Shown: positions 44,615 to 53,993, numbered from the stretch's first letter. The stretch: DNA of 64,000 nucleotides from Methylobacterium terricola (GCF_006151805.1 NZ_VDDA01000004.1:62001-126000); one strand, 5' to 3'. Notes: a model not told the origin generated them from the letters alone. Made by a program: numbers and translations.

Positions 44615-45361
44615 TCACAGCCCCGGACCCTTCGCCGCCCCGAGGATCCGCCCCGGCCCGTTATTCTCGGTCTGGAGCATCACGACGTAGGAATCGGCGT
44701 CGGCGGCCGCCAAGGCCGTGCGGGGCACCTCGTAATGCGCCGCCGCGCCGCGCCAACTCCCGACATGGTACATGCCGCGCACCACATTGCGGTAGGTCAT
44801 GGTGCGGCCGCGGTTCTCGCCGCGCCCGATCGCGACCTCGCGGGTCCGGGCGACCGGCAGCAGCCACACTTCCGCACTGCGCCCGGTCTCGGGGCTCGCG
44901 CCGACATCGATCACGATGCGGTCGGGCGAGGCCTCGCTGCGGATCGCCACCGGCAGGCTCGCGGCGGTGCCGGGGTCGCGGATGCTGCGCTCCAGCGCCG
45001 CCCGGTCGGAGCCGACCACCGTCGCAGCGCCGTTCACCACCGCCTGCGGGGTGAAGACCTGCCGGTCGCCGCGCATGCTCGCATAGGCGCGCTGGCGCGC
45101 GGTGAAGGAGGTGCTGGCGAGCGTGTCCTTCCAGCCGAGATAGTCCCAGTAGGTCACCGGAAGGGTCAGGGCGATCACTCCGGGATCGCGGGCGAGCTCG
45201 TTCACCAGCCGGTCCGCCGGCGGGCAGGAGGAGCAGCCCTGGCTGGTGAACAGCTCGACCACGGCCCGCGGGGCGGCATCCTGGGCGCGCGCCGGACCGA
45301 GGAGGCCGAGGCCGACCGGGACCAGGCCGGCGAGCAGGCGGTGGAGGGGCACGCGCGTCAT
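44615..45361 (-). CDS. DUF1223 secreted thioredoxin-fold-like protein
   Basis: 248 aa with a signal peptide (LLAGLVPVGLGLLGPARAQ). The DUF1223 signature is AVVELFTSQGCSSCPPADRL, containing a CSSC pair like a thioredoxin active site, then VIALTLPVTYWDYLGWKDTLAS and YASMRGDRQVFTPQAVVNG. The family is thought to be periplasmic and thioredoxin-like, but its function is not established. The gene starts 40 bp before the lpxXL stop, on the same strand. Confidence 0.92.
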   Translation of the reverse strand: MTRVPLHRLLAGLVPVGLGLLGPARAQDAAPRAVVELFTSQGCSSCPPADRLVNELARDPGVIALTLPVTYWDYLGWKDTLASTSFTARQRAYASMRGDRQVFTPQAVVNGAATVVGSDRAALERSIRDPGTAASLPVAIRSEASPDRIVIDVGASPETGRSAEVWLLPVARTREVAIGRGENRGRTMTYRNVVRGMYHVGSWRGAAAHYEVPRTALAAADADSYVVMLQTENNGPGRILGAAKGPGL

Positions 45362-45401
45362 GCCTCATCAACACCCGGCGGATGGGCGGAGAGAAGTCAC
45401 G

Positions 45402-46391
45402 TTAGCTTGAGGCGCGCGCGCCCGGCGCCCGGGCCGCCGCCGCGCGGGGCAGCATGGCGGGACGCCAGCGCCGGTGCATCCAGAGCCATTGCTCGGGATG
45501 CTCGCGCACCCAGGCCGCGATCACGTCCGTCATCGCCTGCATGGCGCCCTGCACGTCGATCGTGCCGTCGGCATCGCGGGGCAGGTCGAGGGCAGGGGTC
45601 AGCTCCAGGCGGAAGCGGTCGCCGGGCAGGCGGATCACCCGCACGCCGTGGACCGGGCAGTCGTAGTGCCGGGCGAGCTTGGCGAGCAGCGGGTTGACCA
45701 GGGCCGGGTGCCCGAGGAAATCCACCACCACGCCGCGGGTGAAGTGCTGGTCGACCAGCATGCCGAGATGGCCGCCGCGCGCCACCACGCCCTGCATCGC
45801 GAAGGCGGCACCCGGCCCGGCCGCGGTCAGGCCGCCCATCGTGGCGCGGCGCACCTCCTGCACCAGCTGCGCGGCGGCCGGGCTGTTCGGCGGGCGAAAC
45901 ACCGCGCTCGCCTCCAGGCCGAACCGGGCGGCGCAGATCGCCGGCAATTCCCAGTTGCCGAGATGGGCCGAGAAGATCAGCCCCGGCTTGCCGTCGTCGC
46001 GCAAGGCGAAGAAGTGCTCGATGCCCGCGACCTCGATTCGCCCGGGCTCCGCCGCCTCCGGGTCGTAGTCGAAGATCTCGGCGAGGTGGGCGTACTCGGC
46101 GCCGGTGCGGCCGAGATTGTCCCAGGAGCCGAGGGCGATGGCGGCGATCTCGGCCTCGCTCCGGTCCGGGAAGGACTGGCGCAGGTTCTTGAGCGCCGTG
46201 CGGTGCGAGGGCAGCCGGGGGCCGACCGTCCGGGCGATCGCCGCGCCCGCCGCCGCGGCGCGGGCCGGGCCCAGCAGGCGGGCGAGCCCGAACAGGGCCC
46301 GCACCACGACAACCATCGGCAGGCCGGCGAGGCGGGACAGGGCGCGGTAGAGCCTCAGCTTCAGGCGCAGCACGACGAACTCACGAAGCAT
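45402..46391 (-). CDS. lpxXL: Lipid A very-long-chain acyltransferase (LpxL/HtrB family, LpxXL)
   Basis: 329 aa from ATG 46391 (MLREFVVLRLKLRLYRALSR). LpxL-family acyltransferase: N-terminal membrane segment, catalytic FSAHLGNWELP (His143, Glu148 of the HX4E motif), VFRPPNSP and HPEQWLWMHRRWRP. In rhizobia LpxXL transfers the 27-hydroxyoctacosanoyl chain from AcpXL to lipid A. Its position at the end of the acpXL cluster supports that role over ordinary lauroyl transfer. A 14-bp hairpin (46418-46457) separates it from the upstream dehydrogenase gene. Confidence 0.9.
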   Translation of the reverse strand: MLREFVVLRLKLRLYRALSRLAGLPMVVVVRALFGLARLLGPARAAAAGAAIARTVGPRLPSHRTALKNLRQSFPDRSEAEIAAIALGSWDNLGRTGAEYAHLAEIFDYDPEAAEPGRIEVAGIEHFFALRDDGKPGLIFSAHLGNWELPAICAARFGLEASAVFRPPNSPAAAQLVQEVRRATMGGLTAAGPGAAFAMQGVVARGGHLGMLVDQHFTRGVVVDFLGHPALVNPLLAKLARHYDCPVHGVRVIRLPGDRFRLELTPALDLPRDADGTIDVQGAMQAMTDVIAAWVREHPEQWLWMHRRWRPAMLPRAAAARAPGARASS

Positions 46392-46417
46392 TCCGGGGCG
46401 GGAGAGCGACACAACAG

Positions 46418-46457
46418 GAGGCGGGGTACGGAATCGCCCGATCCCGTACCCCGCCTC
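46418..46457 (-). terminator. Strong hairpin between the ADH gene and lpxXL
   Basis: GAGGCGGGGTACGG (46418-46431) pairs perfectly with 46444-46457 around a 12-nt loop. On the minus-strand transcript CTGTTGTGT follows the stem, a modest U-rich tail. It can act as a terminator or attenuator and lower lpxXL expression relative to the rest of the locus. Confidence 0.6.
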
Positions 46458-46528
46458 TTCTCGCGCTGGATGCGTTTGTGCAAGGGCGCGGGGGCGATGT
46501 CCGTACACTTCCCCGGCGCCTGTGGCCG

Positions 46529-47551
46529 TCAGAGCGTCACGAGGATCTTGCCGAACACTTTTCGCGATTCCAGCCGCTCCAGCCCCTGCGCGAAATCGGC
46601 CAGCGGCAGCACGGTGTCGATCACCGGATTCATGCCGTCCGCCATCTTGGCGAGCGCGTCGCGGATGTTGGCGATGCGGCAGCCGAACGAGCCGGTGATG
46701 CGGTATTGCTGCTGGAACAGCTGCATCAGGTTCATGGTGGTGGAGACGCCGGAGGTCGACCCGCAGGTCACGAGCCGGCCGCCGCGCTTGAGGCAGAGCA
46801 GCGAGCCGTTCCAGGTCTCGGGCCCGACATGCTCGAACACCACATCGACGCCCTTGCGCTTCGTGGCCTTGCGCACCTCGCCCTCGAAGCGCTCGGTGCG
46901 GTAGTTGATGACGTGATCGGCGCCGAGGGCCTTCGCCTTCTCGCCCTTGGCGTCGTCGCCGACGGTGGTGAACACCGTGCAGCCGATCGCCTTCGCCATC
47001 TTGATCGCCGTGGTGCCGATGCCCGATCCGCCGGCATGGACCAGGATGGTCTCGCCCGGCTCGAGCTTCGCGTTGTCGAACAGCATGTGCTGCACGGTGC
47101 CGAAGGCGATCGGCGCGCAGGCCGCGTCGGTGAAGCTGACGCTGTCGGGCACCCGCACCACGAGGCGGGCCGGCAGGTTCACGAGTTCGCGCGCGAAGCC
47201 GTCGACGTGGAAGCCGAGCACCCCGCCCACGTCCTCGCACAGGTTGTCGCGGCCCTCGCGGCAGGCGCGGCATTGCCCGCAGGTGAGCGCACCGTAGGGC
47301 GCGACCTTGTCGCCGACCTTCAAGCCCTCGACGCCCTCGCCGAGCGCCGCGATCTCGCCGGCCGCCTCGGCCCCAACGGTGAGCGGCAGCTTGCGCTTGG
47401 CGAAGGCCATGCCGCGGAAGCCCCACACGTCGATGAAGTTGAGGCCGACGGCGCGGACCCGGATCTGCACCTCGCCGGGGCCGGGAGCGTCCGGATCGGG
47501 GACCTCGGTCAGGCGCAGGTCGCGGTCGCCGAAGAGCTGGAGGGCTTTCAT
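46529..47551 (-). CDS. Zinc-type alcohol dehydrogenase/quinone reductase of the VLCFA locus
   Basis: 340-aa MDR protein. The structural-zinc cysteines are present (CGQCRACREGRDNLC), and the NAD(P) motif is ILVHAGGSGIGTTAIKMAKA. NFIDVWGFRGMAF and GAEAAGEI are normal family features. In rhizobia a dehydrogenase named adh2XL stands at this place between the fabF genes and lpxXL in the lipid A fatty acid cluster; its step in making or modifying the C28 chain is not proven. The gap to the SH3 gene is 279 bp and holds a palindrome. Confidence 0.88.
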   Translation of the reverse strand: MKALQLFGDRDLRLTEVPDPDAPGPGEVQIRVRAVGLNFIDVWGFRGMAFAKRKLPLTVGAEAAGEIAALGEGVEGLKVGDKVAPYGALTCGQCRACREGRDNLCEDVGGVLGFHVDGFARELVNLPARLVVRVPDSVSFTDAACAPIAFGTVQHMLFDNAKLEPGETILVHAGGSGIGTTAIKMAKAIGCTVFTTVGDDAKGEKAKALGADHVINYRTERFEGEVRKATKRKGVDVVFEHVGPETWNGSLLCLKRGGRLVTCGSTSGVSTTMNLMQLFQQQYRITGSFGCRIANIRDALAKMADGMNPVIDTVLPLADFAQGLERLESRKVFGKILVTL

Positions 47552-47633
47552 GGGGGTCCTATGGTGTCTCGCGGGGCAGCCTCGCGGATCCGGCCCGGGG
47601 TCGCAGTCGCGATCGTCGCCAGGCTGGCGCGGT

Positions 47634-47658
47634 CCCCTTCTCCCGTGTGGGAGAGGGG
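47634..47658. repeat. Dispersed intergenic palindrome, bulged copy
   Basis: CCCCTTCTCCC, loop GTGT, GGGAGAGGGG: the same element as at 10720, with one extra T in the left arm. It sits in the 279-bp gap 47552-47830, where no gene is seen. Confidence 0.65.
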
Positions 47659-47830
47659 TTCGGGGTGAGGGTGCTACGGCTCCGAGGCATGCTCCGACCG
47701 TCCCGCTGCCAGCACGACGCTCAGCGATCCCGACTGAGGCGTGTCACCCCTCCCCCTCTCGGCAAAGGGGATCCCGCGCTGCAACCTCGCACGGGACTTA
47801 AACGGAGGGGGACAGCTCGGCAACGCCACC

Positions 47831-48136
47831 TCACTCAGGCGTCAGGTACCGCCGCCGCGCCCACCCGACGATCGGCCCGAGCTTCACCCGGCACCAGGTC
47901 AGACCGCTCGGGGTCTCGTTGGTGCAGCCGAAGCCGCGCAGCCGACCGCGGGCCGGGGCCTGCCCGAGCGCCGGCGAATCGGCGTCCGGCGCCTCGCGGA
48001 TGCTGAGCGTGTCGCCCGGGGGCAGCCCCTCGACCCGGAAGAACTCGGGACGGCCGAATTCCTGGGCCGAGGCCCAGGTCGGTGCGAGGAGGAGGGGCGC
48101 CGCCGCTGCGGCGGCGCACACGAGGGGGTGCCGCAT
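47831..48136 (-). CDS. Small secreted SH3-like domain protein
   Basis: 101 aa from ATG 48136 with a Sec signal peptide (MRHPLVCAAAAAAPLLLAPT...ASAQ). The mature part is a bacterial SH3-type fold: FRVEGLPPGDTLSIREAPDA, then DSPALGQAPARGRLRGFGC, TWCRVKLGPIVGWARRRYL. Two cysteines may form a disulfide. Such domains bind peptidoglycan or proteins in the envelope. It lies within the lipid A VLCFA locus, 11 bp after the SDR gene, which suggests an envelope role in the same operon. Confidence 0.8.
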   Translation of the reverse strand: MRHPLVCAAAAAAPLLLAPTWASAQEFGRPEFFRVEGLPPGDTLSIREAPDADSPALGQAPARGRLRGFGCTNETPSGLTWCRVKLGPIVGWARRRYLTPE

Positions 48137-48147
48137 GGTCCGTTTCG

Positions 48148-48915
48148 TCAGGTGCGGTGGATGCCCATCATCGCGGTGAGGCCGCCATCCACCGGCAGCA
48201 CCGTGCCGGTGATGTAGCCCGCCGCGGGGCTCACCAGGAATGCGACCAGATCGGCCACCTCCTCGGGCGCGGCGAAGCGCCCGGTCGGGATCTGCTTCTC
48301 CATCCCGGCGCGATGGGCGGCGTAGGGCGCCATCATGTCGGTGTCGATGAAGCCCGGCGCCACCACGTTGACGGTGACGCCGCGCCGCGCCGACTCGATC
48401 GCCAGCGTCCGGCAATAGGCGATCAGCGCGCCCTTGCTCGCCGCATAGGCCGCGTTGCCCGGATTGGCCTGGAGCGCCGCCACCGAGCCGATCGCCACGA
48501 TGCGCCCGGCCTTGGCCCGGGTCATCGGCCGCACCAGCGCCTTGGCGAGGCGGGTCAGCGACCAGAAATTGACCTGCATGGCGGCTTCCGCCCGGTCCTG
48601 GTCGAGCACCGCCGCGAGGCTGTCGCAGGGCTGGCCGGCATTGTGGACGAGGCCGAACACGCCCTCGCCTTCCATCACGCCGCAGAAATCGTCGAGCGCC
48701 GCCTTGTCGGACAGGTCGACGGCGTGGGGCCGCATCCGCTGCGCGGGATAGAGCGCGGTGAGTTCGAGCGCCAGCGCCTCGGCGGCGTCGCGCGAGCCGC
48801 GATAGGTGAAATCGACGTCGTGGCCGCTGGCCGCCAGCGACCGCACGATCGCGGCGCCGAGGCCCCGCCCGCCTCCGGTGACGAGGACGCGGCGATTGTG
48901 CACGGGCGCGCTCAT
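48148..48915 (-). CDS. FabG-like 3-oxoacyl-ACP reductase of the VLCFA locus (SDR)
   Basis: 255 aa from ATG 48915, overlapping the upstream ketosynthase stop (ATGA). Classical [18 protein letters not shown] (TGxxxGxG), VHNAG, the catalytic Ser in [24 protein letters not shown] (Tyr157, Lys161), and [11 protein letters not shown]. The coupling to fabF-type genes indicates that it reduces the 3-oxo intermediates on AcpXL. In the rhizobial cluster as I recall it there is no fabG at this place, so this copy may be a Methylobacterium feature. Confidence 0.9.
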   Translation of the reverse strand: MSAPVHNRRVLVTGGGRGLGAAIVRSLAASGHDVDFTYRGSRDAAEALALELTALYPAQRMRPHAVDLSDKAALDDFCGVMEGEGVFGLVHNAGQPCDSLAAVLDQDRAEAAMQVNFWSLTRLAKALVRPMTRAKAGRIVAIGSVAALQANPGNAAYAASKGALIAYCRTLAIESARRGVTVNVVAPGFIDTDMMAPYAAHRAGMEKQIPTGRFAAPEEVADLVAFLVSPAAGYITGTVLPVDGGLTAMMGIHRT

Positions 48916-50183
48916 GCCGGTTCCGCCCCGAACACCAGGCAGGTATTCTGGCCGCCGAAGCCGAAGGAGTTCGACAGCACCGTCCGCACCGGCACGTCGC
49001 GCGCCGTCGTGACCACGTCGAGGGGGATGGCCGGGTCGGGCACGGCGTAGTTCAGGGTCGGCGGCACCCGGCCATGGGCGAGGGTGAGGAGCGAGAACGC
49101 CGCCTCGACCGCGCCGGCCGCGGTGAGCGTGTGGCCGATCATCGACTTGTTCGACGAGATCGGCACCGCGCGCATGCGCTCGCCGAGCACCGCGAGGCAG
49201 CCCATCGCCTCCATCTTGTCGTTCTCCGGCGTGCCGGTGCCGTGGGCGTTCACGGTATCGATCTGGTCCGGGTGCAGGCCGGCATCGTCGAGCGCCGCCC
49301 GGATCGCCGCGATGATCGGCGCGCCGTCCGGGCTCGAGCGGGTGCGGTGGAAGCCGTCGCCCTTCTCGCCGCAGCCGAGCACGTAGCCGAGGATGCGGGT
49401 GCCGCGGGCCCGCGCGCTCGCGGCGTTCTCCAGCACCAGGGCGGCGGCGCCCTCGCCCATCACGAAGCCGTCGCGGTTCTTGGCGAAGGGCTTGGAGGCG
49501 GCCTCCGGCGGGTCGTTCTGGGTCGAGAGGGCGGAGAGCAGCGAGAACCGGATCAGCGATTCCGGGTTCACCGAGCCGTCGGTGCCGATGCAGAGGGCCG
49601 CCTCGACCTCGCCGCGCCGGATCGCCTCGACGCCGAGCTGGATCGCGGTCGCGCCCGACGAGCAGGCGGTCGAGAGCGAGATCGGCGAGCCCCTGGTGCC
49701 GAACCGGTCGGCGATGCGGTCGGCGACCGTGCCGAAGATGAACAGGTCGTGCCAGTCGTCGAAGCGCCGGCTGGCGGCCGCCCGCAGCAGGTCGGCATAG
49801 GTGACGTCGCCGTTCGAGGCCGCGGCCTCGGCCAGCGCCTGGCGCTGCGGCCACTCGATCTCGACCGGCGGCACCGCCATGAACAGGGCGCCGGGGAAGT
49901 CCCCCGAGAGGCCGGCCTGCCCGATCGCCTCCGCGGCGGCAGCCTCGGCGAAGCGCTCGGACAGGAGCGGCGCCACCATCGGGTCGGCGGCGATGAAGTC
50001 GACCGTGCCGGCGATGCGGGTACGCAGGCCCTCGGTCGGGAAGCGGGTGATGGCGTGGATGCCCGAGCGGCCGGCGGTGAGGGCGGCCCAGTTGTCGGTC
50101 ACGCCCTTGCCGAGGGAGGTCACCACGCCGAGGCCGGTGACCGCCACCAGCGGGCGGCCCATCGCGTCGCGGTCGCGGCTCAT
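48912..50183 (-). CDS. 3-oxoacyl-ACP synthase, catalytically complete (FabF1XL-like)
   Basis: 423 aa from ATG 50183. Full condensing-enzyme triad: Cys174 in [12 protein letters not shown], His314 in [12 protein letters not shown] and His351 in [15 protein letters not shown]. The C terminus has [15 protein letters not shown]. This is the KAS II-type condenser that elongates the very-long-chain acyl group on AcpXL. It overlaps both neighbours by 4 nt (FabF2-like before, SDR after). A longer frame reading back through the FabF2 gene is a shadow. Confidence 0.95.
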   Translation of the reverse strand: MSRDRDAMGRPLVAVTGLGVVTSLGKGVTDNWAALTAGRSGIHAITRFPTEGLRTRIAGTVDFIAADPMVAPLLSERFAEAAAAEAIGQAGLSGDFPGALFMAVPPVEIEWPQRQALAEAAASNGDVTYADLLRAAASRRFDDWHDLFIFGTVADRIADRFGTRGSPISLSTACSSGATAIQLGVEAIRRGEVEAALCIGTDGSVNPESLIRFSLLSALSTQNDPPEAASKPFAKNRDGFVMGEGAAALVLENAASARARGTRILGYVLGCGEKGDGFHRTRSSPDGAPIIAAIRAALDDAGLHPDQIDTVNAHGTGTPENDKMEAMGCLAVLGERMRAVPISSNKSMIGHTLTAAGAVEAAFSLLTLAHGRVPPTLNYAVPDPAIPLDVVTTARDVPVRTVLSNSFGFGGQNTCLVFGAEPA

Positions 50184-51334
50184 CGGCCCTCTCCTGCGGT
50201 GGTGAGGCGCAGCACGCCCTCGCCCCGGCGATGGCCGACCGTCGTGACGGCGACCTCGCGCGCCTCGCCCGCCGCCACCAGGGCGGTCGCGAGCGCCACG
50301 CCGAAGGGGGCGGCGGCCTCCAGGGTGTGCCCGGTGATGTCGCCGAGCGCCCGGACCGGCGCCTGCGGCGCCAGGGTCGCCAGCGCGTCGCGCTCCTCGC
50401 CGGTGATGCCTCCGCAGCCGGTGGCGGCCGAGATCACGGCATCGGGGGTGCCGAGGCCGGTTCTGCTCCACAGGTTCGCGAGGCTCGCGGCGACGCTGCC
50501 GGAGGCGCGCTTCGTCCGGTCGCTCGCCACCGCGTCGAGCCGGGCGAGCGCGCGGGCGCTGCGCGCCCTCGCGTGATCCTCGGCCTCGAGCACCAGGAAG
50601 GCGGCACCGGAGCCGAGGATGAAGCCGGGCGCCTCGGCCCTTTCGAAGATCGGGCGGTACCGGGGCTTGCTCAGATGCCCGCCCATCTCGTGGATCAGGA
50701 GCACGTCGGCCCGCTCGGCATTGTACGAGCCGCCGACGAGGACGATGTCGATCTGGCCGGCGGCGATGCGGGCCTGCGCGATCCGCAGGGCATCCACGCC
50801 GCTCGATTCCTCGCCCATGAAGGTGCGCGAGGCGCCGGTGACGCCGTGCACGATGGCGATGTTGCCGGCGAGCAGGTTCGAGAGCTGGGCGAGGAACAGC
50901 GTCGGGCGCAGGTCGTTCTGCAGCCGCTCGTTGAGGTAGGCGCCGGGATCGGCGGCGTTGCGCAGGCCGGTGAGGATCTGGCCGTCGACCGTGTAATCGC
51001 GCTCGCCGCCGCCGGCTGCCACGACGAGATGCATGCCGGCCTTCAGGGCCGCATCCGCCTTGGCGCCGGCCGCCTCCAGGGCGAGGCCGGCGGCGTAGAC
51101 GCCGAGGCGCTGCCACGGCTCCATCTGGCGCTGGTCGGATTTCTTGGGAATTTGCCCGTCGAGGGTCAGGGGCGCGACCGGATGCACCGGATAGGGGGCG
51201 AAGGTCTCGGAATCGCTGCGCGGCGCCTCGCCGGAGCGAGTGGCCGCGAGATGCGCCGCAACGCCCTCGCCGGCGCAGGAGACGAGCCCGAGGCCCGTGA
51301 CGACGACGTTCCGAGTCTCGACCTGCCGGTTCAC
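50180..51334 (-). CDS. Ketosynthase-like protein without active-site Cys (FabF2XL-like, chain-length-factor-like)
   Basis: 384 aa with the thiolase fold of FabF ([30 protein letters not shown]). At the nucleophile position the sequence is [15 protein letters not shown]: aligned to CSSGATAIQ of its neighbour, Cys is replaced by Glu176. The first histidine motif is replaced by [16 protein letters not shown]. The second is kept as [11 protein letters not shown]. It is therefore unlikely to condense by itself and probably pairs with FabF1, as chain-length factors do in type II polyketide synthases. Start ATG 51334 overlaps the FabZ stop. Confidence 0.9.
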   Translation of the reverse strand: MNRQVETRNVVVTGLGLVSCAGEGVAAHLAATRSGEAPRSDSETFAPYPVHPVAPLTLDGQIPKKSDQRQMEPWQRLGVYAAGLALEAAGAKADAALKAGMHLVVAAGGGERDYTVDGQILTGLRNAADPGAYLNERLQNDLRPTLFLAQLSNLLAGNIAIVHGVTGASRTFMGEESSGVDALRIAQARIAAGQIDIVLVGGSYNAERADVLLIHEMGGHLSKPRYRPIFERAEAPGFILGSGAAFLVLEAEDHARARSARALARLDAVASDRTKRASGSVAASLANLWSRTGLGTPDAVISAATGCGGITGEERDALATLAPQAPVRALGDITGHTLEAAAPFGVALATALVAAGEAREVAVTTVGHRRGEGVLRLTTAGEGR

Positions 51335-51795
51335 GAATCCGCTCCGTCGGGGAGGCCGATGCGGGCGGTGCGCTCGCGCATCAGCGCGCCGAGCCCGTCC
51401 GGGAACGGCATGGTCCTGAACCGCAATTCGGCATTGCAGATCGGCTTGCCCTCGGACCGGATCGCCGCCTTGGTCACGGCGTAGCCCGAGCCGTCATGCT
51501 CCAGGCTCGCCTCGACCTCGAGCTCGGCACCGGGGCCGACGAAGGTGCGGAAGCGCGCCTTGTCGACGCCCATCAGGAACGGCATGTGGCTGAACGACGC
51601 ACGGGCGAGCAGCAGGTACCCGGAGGCCTGCGCCATGGTCTCGGTCAGGAGCACGCCCGGCACCAGCGGATGGCCGGGAAAGTGCCCCTCGAAGACCGGG
51701 CTCTCCTGCGGCACCGTGGCGAGCGCCGCGATGCGCCCGCTGGCGCGGTCGAGGCTCACGACCCGGTCGATCATGTCGAAATATTCGAGGCGCAT
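51331..51795 (-). CDS. Hotdog-fold beta-hydroxyacyl-ACP dehydratase (FabZXL-like)
   Basis: 154 aa from ATG 51795. The FabZ core is VFEGHFPGHPLVPGVLLTETMAQASGY with the catalytic His and the Glu of the central helix, then MGVDKARFRTFVGPGAELEV. It dehydrates 3-hydroxyacyl-AcpXL during very-long-chain fatty acid synthesis. It follows acpXL by 23 bp and overlaps the FabF2-like start by 4 nt. Length is typical. Confidence 0.93.
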   Translation of the reverse strand: MRLEYFDMIDRVVSLDRASGRIAALATVPQESPVFEGHFPGHPLVPGVLLTETMAQASGYLLLARASFSHMPFLMGVDKARFRTFVGPGAELEVEASLEHDGSGYAVTKAAIRSEGKPICNAELRFRTMPFPDGLGALMRERTARIGLPDGADS

Positions 51796-51818
51796 CCCCG
51801 CGGCCGCCTAAACCCGGA

Positions 51819-52106
51819 TCAGACCTTGGCGGCTTTCTCGGCCACCAGGCCGTCGATGCGCTCGCACAGGTTCTTCAGCACGAAGTACTGCTCGGCCGGG
51901 ACCTTGCCCTCGTTGACCTCCTGGGTCCACTGCTCGAGGGGCAGCTTGATCCCGAAGGTCTTGTCGATCTCGAAGGCGATGTCGAGGAAGGCCAGGCTGT
52001 CGATGCCCAGATCGTCGATGGCGTGGCTCTCCGGCGTGATCGTCTCGCGCGGGATGTCGGCGACGTCGGCGATGATGGTGGCGACGCGGTCGAAGGTGTC
52101 GGACAT
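51819..52106 (-). CDS. acpXL: Acyl carrier protein AcpXL (very-long-chain fatty acid of lipid A)
   Basis: 95 aa from ATG 52106 ([20 protein letters not shown]). The phosphopantetheine serine is Ser37 in [20 protein letters not shown]. The extended C-terminal part ([19 protein letters not shown]) distinguishes AcpXL from the housekeeping AcpP. It is the first gene of the cluster; the promoter should lie in 52107-52346, shared with a divergent permease gene. Known rhizobial AcpXL carries the 27-hydroxyoctacosanoic acid precursor. Confidence 0.96.
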   Translation of the reverse strand: MSDTFDRVATIIADVADIPRETITPESHAIDDLGIDSLAFLDIAFEIDKTFGIKLPLEQWTQEVNEGKVPAEQYFVLKNLCERIDGLVAEKAAKV

Positions 52107-52346
52107 GGACGTGCAGCCGTCTTCCTGCTGAGGTCTGGCTCGAACGGCGCGACCTCCGGGCACCGCCCGCACCCCGGCCACGAAACCGCCTACCCGAAAC
52201 GGGTCCGCCGGGCCTCGGCCCGGTCGAGGGGCCCGCATACACGAGGGGGGCCGGGCCGGCAACCGCGGGCGTTTCCGCATCGGCCCCCCTGCCCTAGGTC
52301 ACGCCGCACGAGGCCTCCGCGGAGCGGCGGCGAGGACGAACCCGTC

Positions 52347-53477
52347 ATGGAACACGTGAAGCCCCCTCCCGGCGCGCGATCCGGATCCGCCCCGGTGGCT
52401 CCGCCGCCGCACGCCGCCGGCACCTCCGCCTTCGCCCGCGCCGCGCTCGTCGTGGCGCTCGCCGCCCTCGGCCTGTGGGTGCTGCACCCGTTCCTGCCGG
52501 CGCTCGCCTGGGCGGTGATCCTGGCCATCGCCCTGTGGCCCCTGCGCGAGCGGCTGGTGCGGATCAAGCCGCCGGGCAAGCACAACCTCCTGTGGCCGGC
52601 CTTCCTCACCCTGGCGGTCGCCCTGGTGATCCTGGTGCCGCTGGTGGTGGTCGCCGTCCAGGCCGCGCGGGAGGCGCACGACGCGGTCGCGTTCTGGCGC
52701 CAGATCGAGGAGCAGGGCTGGCCGGTGCCGGACTTCGTGTCCCACCTCCCGTTCGGCGCGGCCCAGGTCACCGCCTGGTGGCAGGAGAACCTGAGCCATC
52801 CGCAGGGCTCGTCCGAGGTGCTGAAGCGCGTCGACCAGTCGATCAACCATTCGTCGCTGGTCGGATTCGGCCGCACCTTCGGCAGCCAGATCGTCCACCG
52901 GGCGATGCTGTTCGGGTTCACCCTGCTGACGCTGTTCTTCCTGTTCCGCGACGGCCCGTCGGTGGCGGCGCAGGGGCTGTCGGCGATGCGGCGGCTGTTC
53001 GGCCCGCGCGGCGAGCGGGTGGCGCGCCAGATGGCGGCCTCGGTCCACGGCACCGTCGACGGGCTCGTGCTGGTCGGCCTCGGCGAGGGCTTCCTGCTCG
53101 GCATCGTCTATTATTTCGCCGGGGTGCCGCATCCGGTGCTGCTCGGCGCCTTCACGGCGCTCGCCGCGATGATCCCGTTCGGGGCGCCGGTCGCCTTCGG
53201 TCTCGCGGCCCTGCTCGCCGCGGCGCAGGGCGGCGTCACGGCCGCCGTCGTGGTGGCGGTCGCCGGCCTCGTCGTCACCTTCGTCGCCGACCACTTCGTC
53301 CGCCCGGCGCTGATCGGCGGCGCCACCCGGCTGCCCTTCCTGTGGGTGCTGCTCGGCATCCTCGGCGGCGTCGAGAGCTTCGGCCTGCTCGGCCTGTTCC
53401 TCGGCCCCGCCGTGATGGCGGCCTTGGTGCTGCTGTGGCGGGAATATACTGCGGGCGACGACCAGCCCGTCGCCTGA
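52347..53477 (+). CDS. AI-2E family transporter (TqsA/PerM-like membrane protein)
   Basis: 376 aa from ATG 52347. About eight transmembrane helices with the UPF0118 pattern: an N-terminal pair (FARAALVVALAALGLWVLHP, LAWAVILAIALWPL), a large soluble loop (about 115-190), then LFGFTLLTLFFLFRDG, GIVYYFAGVPHPVLLGAFTAL, PFGAPVAFGLAALL and FLWVLLGILGGVESFGLLGLF. Family members export small molecules or act as Na+/H+ antiporters; the AI-2 link is family naming only. Divergent from acpXL. Confidence 0.93.
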   Translation: MEHVKPPPGARSGSAPVAPPPHAAGTSAFARAALVVALAALGLWVLHPFLPALAWAVILAIALWPLRERLVRIKPPGKHNLLWPAFLTLAVALVILVPLVVVAVQAAREAHDAVAFWRQIEEQGWPVPDFVSHLPFGAAQVTAWWQENLSHPQGSSEVLKRVDQSINHSSLVGFGRTFGSQIVHRAMLFGFTLLTLFFLFRDGPSVAAQGLSAMRRLFGPRGERVARQMAASVHGTVDGLVLVGLGEGFLLGIVYYFAGVPHPVLLGAFTALAAMIPFGAPVAFGLAALLAAAQGGVTAAVVVAVAGLVVTFVADHFVRPALIGGATRLPFLWVLLGILGGVESFGLLGLFLGPAVMAALVLLWREYTAGDDQPVA

Positions 53478-53507
53478 TTCGGCTCGAACCTTGGATCACC
53501 CGTCCCG

Positions 53508-53993
53508 ATGAGATGTCTGCTCCCCGCGGCCCTGCTCTCCGGCCTCGTCGCCTGTCCCGCCGCGGCGCAGTGGGACGACGTCGATCGTCCGACCGCCCGG
53601 CGGGGCTACGACGATCGCGGGCGCGAGGCCGACCGCCCGCGCTTCCGCGACCGTGACGACGACAGGCCCCGGGATGCCGGCCGTCGCGACCGCGTGGAAG
53701 CCGACCGACGGGACTTCGACCGACGGGACTTCGACCGACGGGACTTCGACCGGCGGGACTTCGGCCGCGATCCGGACGAGATCCTGCCCCGCCGCCGCGA
53801 CCGGGATGGCGACCGCCGCGACGCAGACGGCCGCGTCCGGTCCGACCGCCGCTGGGACGACGGATCGCGGGCCGACCGCTACGACCGCTACGACCGCGTC
53901 GGTCCTTCGCCCTACGGCCCCGTCCCCGTGCCGCCCGCGCCGGGCGGGGTCTTCGTCGTGCCGCCGCCGATCCCCGGCGCGCGCGCCTACTGA
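53508..53993 (+). CDS. Secreted Asp/Arg-rich repeat protein
   Basis: 161 aa with a Sec signal peptide (MRCLLPAALLSGLVACPAAAQ). The mature protein is highly charged, with pentapeptides DRRDF repeated four times (coded by the 15-bp repeat at 53703-53762), more DR-rich sequence and a Pro/Val-rich end (VPPAPGGVFVVPPPIPG). It looks disordered. A cysteine near the signal cleavage region (VACPAAAQ) also allows a lipoprotein reading. Function unknown. Confidence 0.65.
   Translation: MRCLLPAALLSGLVACPAAAQWDDVDRPTARRGYDDRGREADRPRFRDRDDDRPRDAGRRDRVEADRRDFDRRDFDRRDFDRRDFGRDPDEILPRRRDRDGDRRDADGRVRSDRRWDDGSRADRYDRYDRVGPSPYGPVPVPPAPGGVFVVPPPIPGARAY
53703..53762. repeat. 15-bp tandem repeat inside a coding sequence
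   Basis: Four consecutive copies of GACCGACGGGACTTC at 53703, 53718, 53733 and 53748; the first three are identical and the fourth has one change. In frame it encodes DRRDF repeats. The near identity shows recent expansion. Confidence 0.9.

Noticed and set aside
48912..51116. 734-codon fusion of two ketosynthase genes
   Set aside because: The first 311 codons are an out-of-frame reading of the FabF2-like gene; the real gene starts at 50183 with normal ketosynthase sequence.
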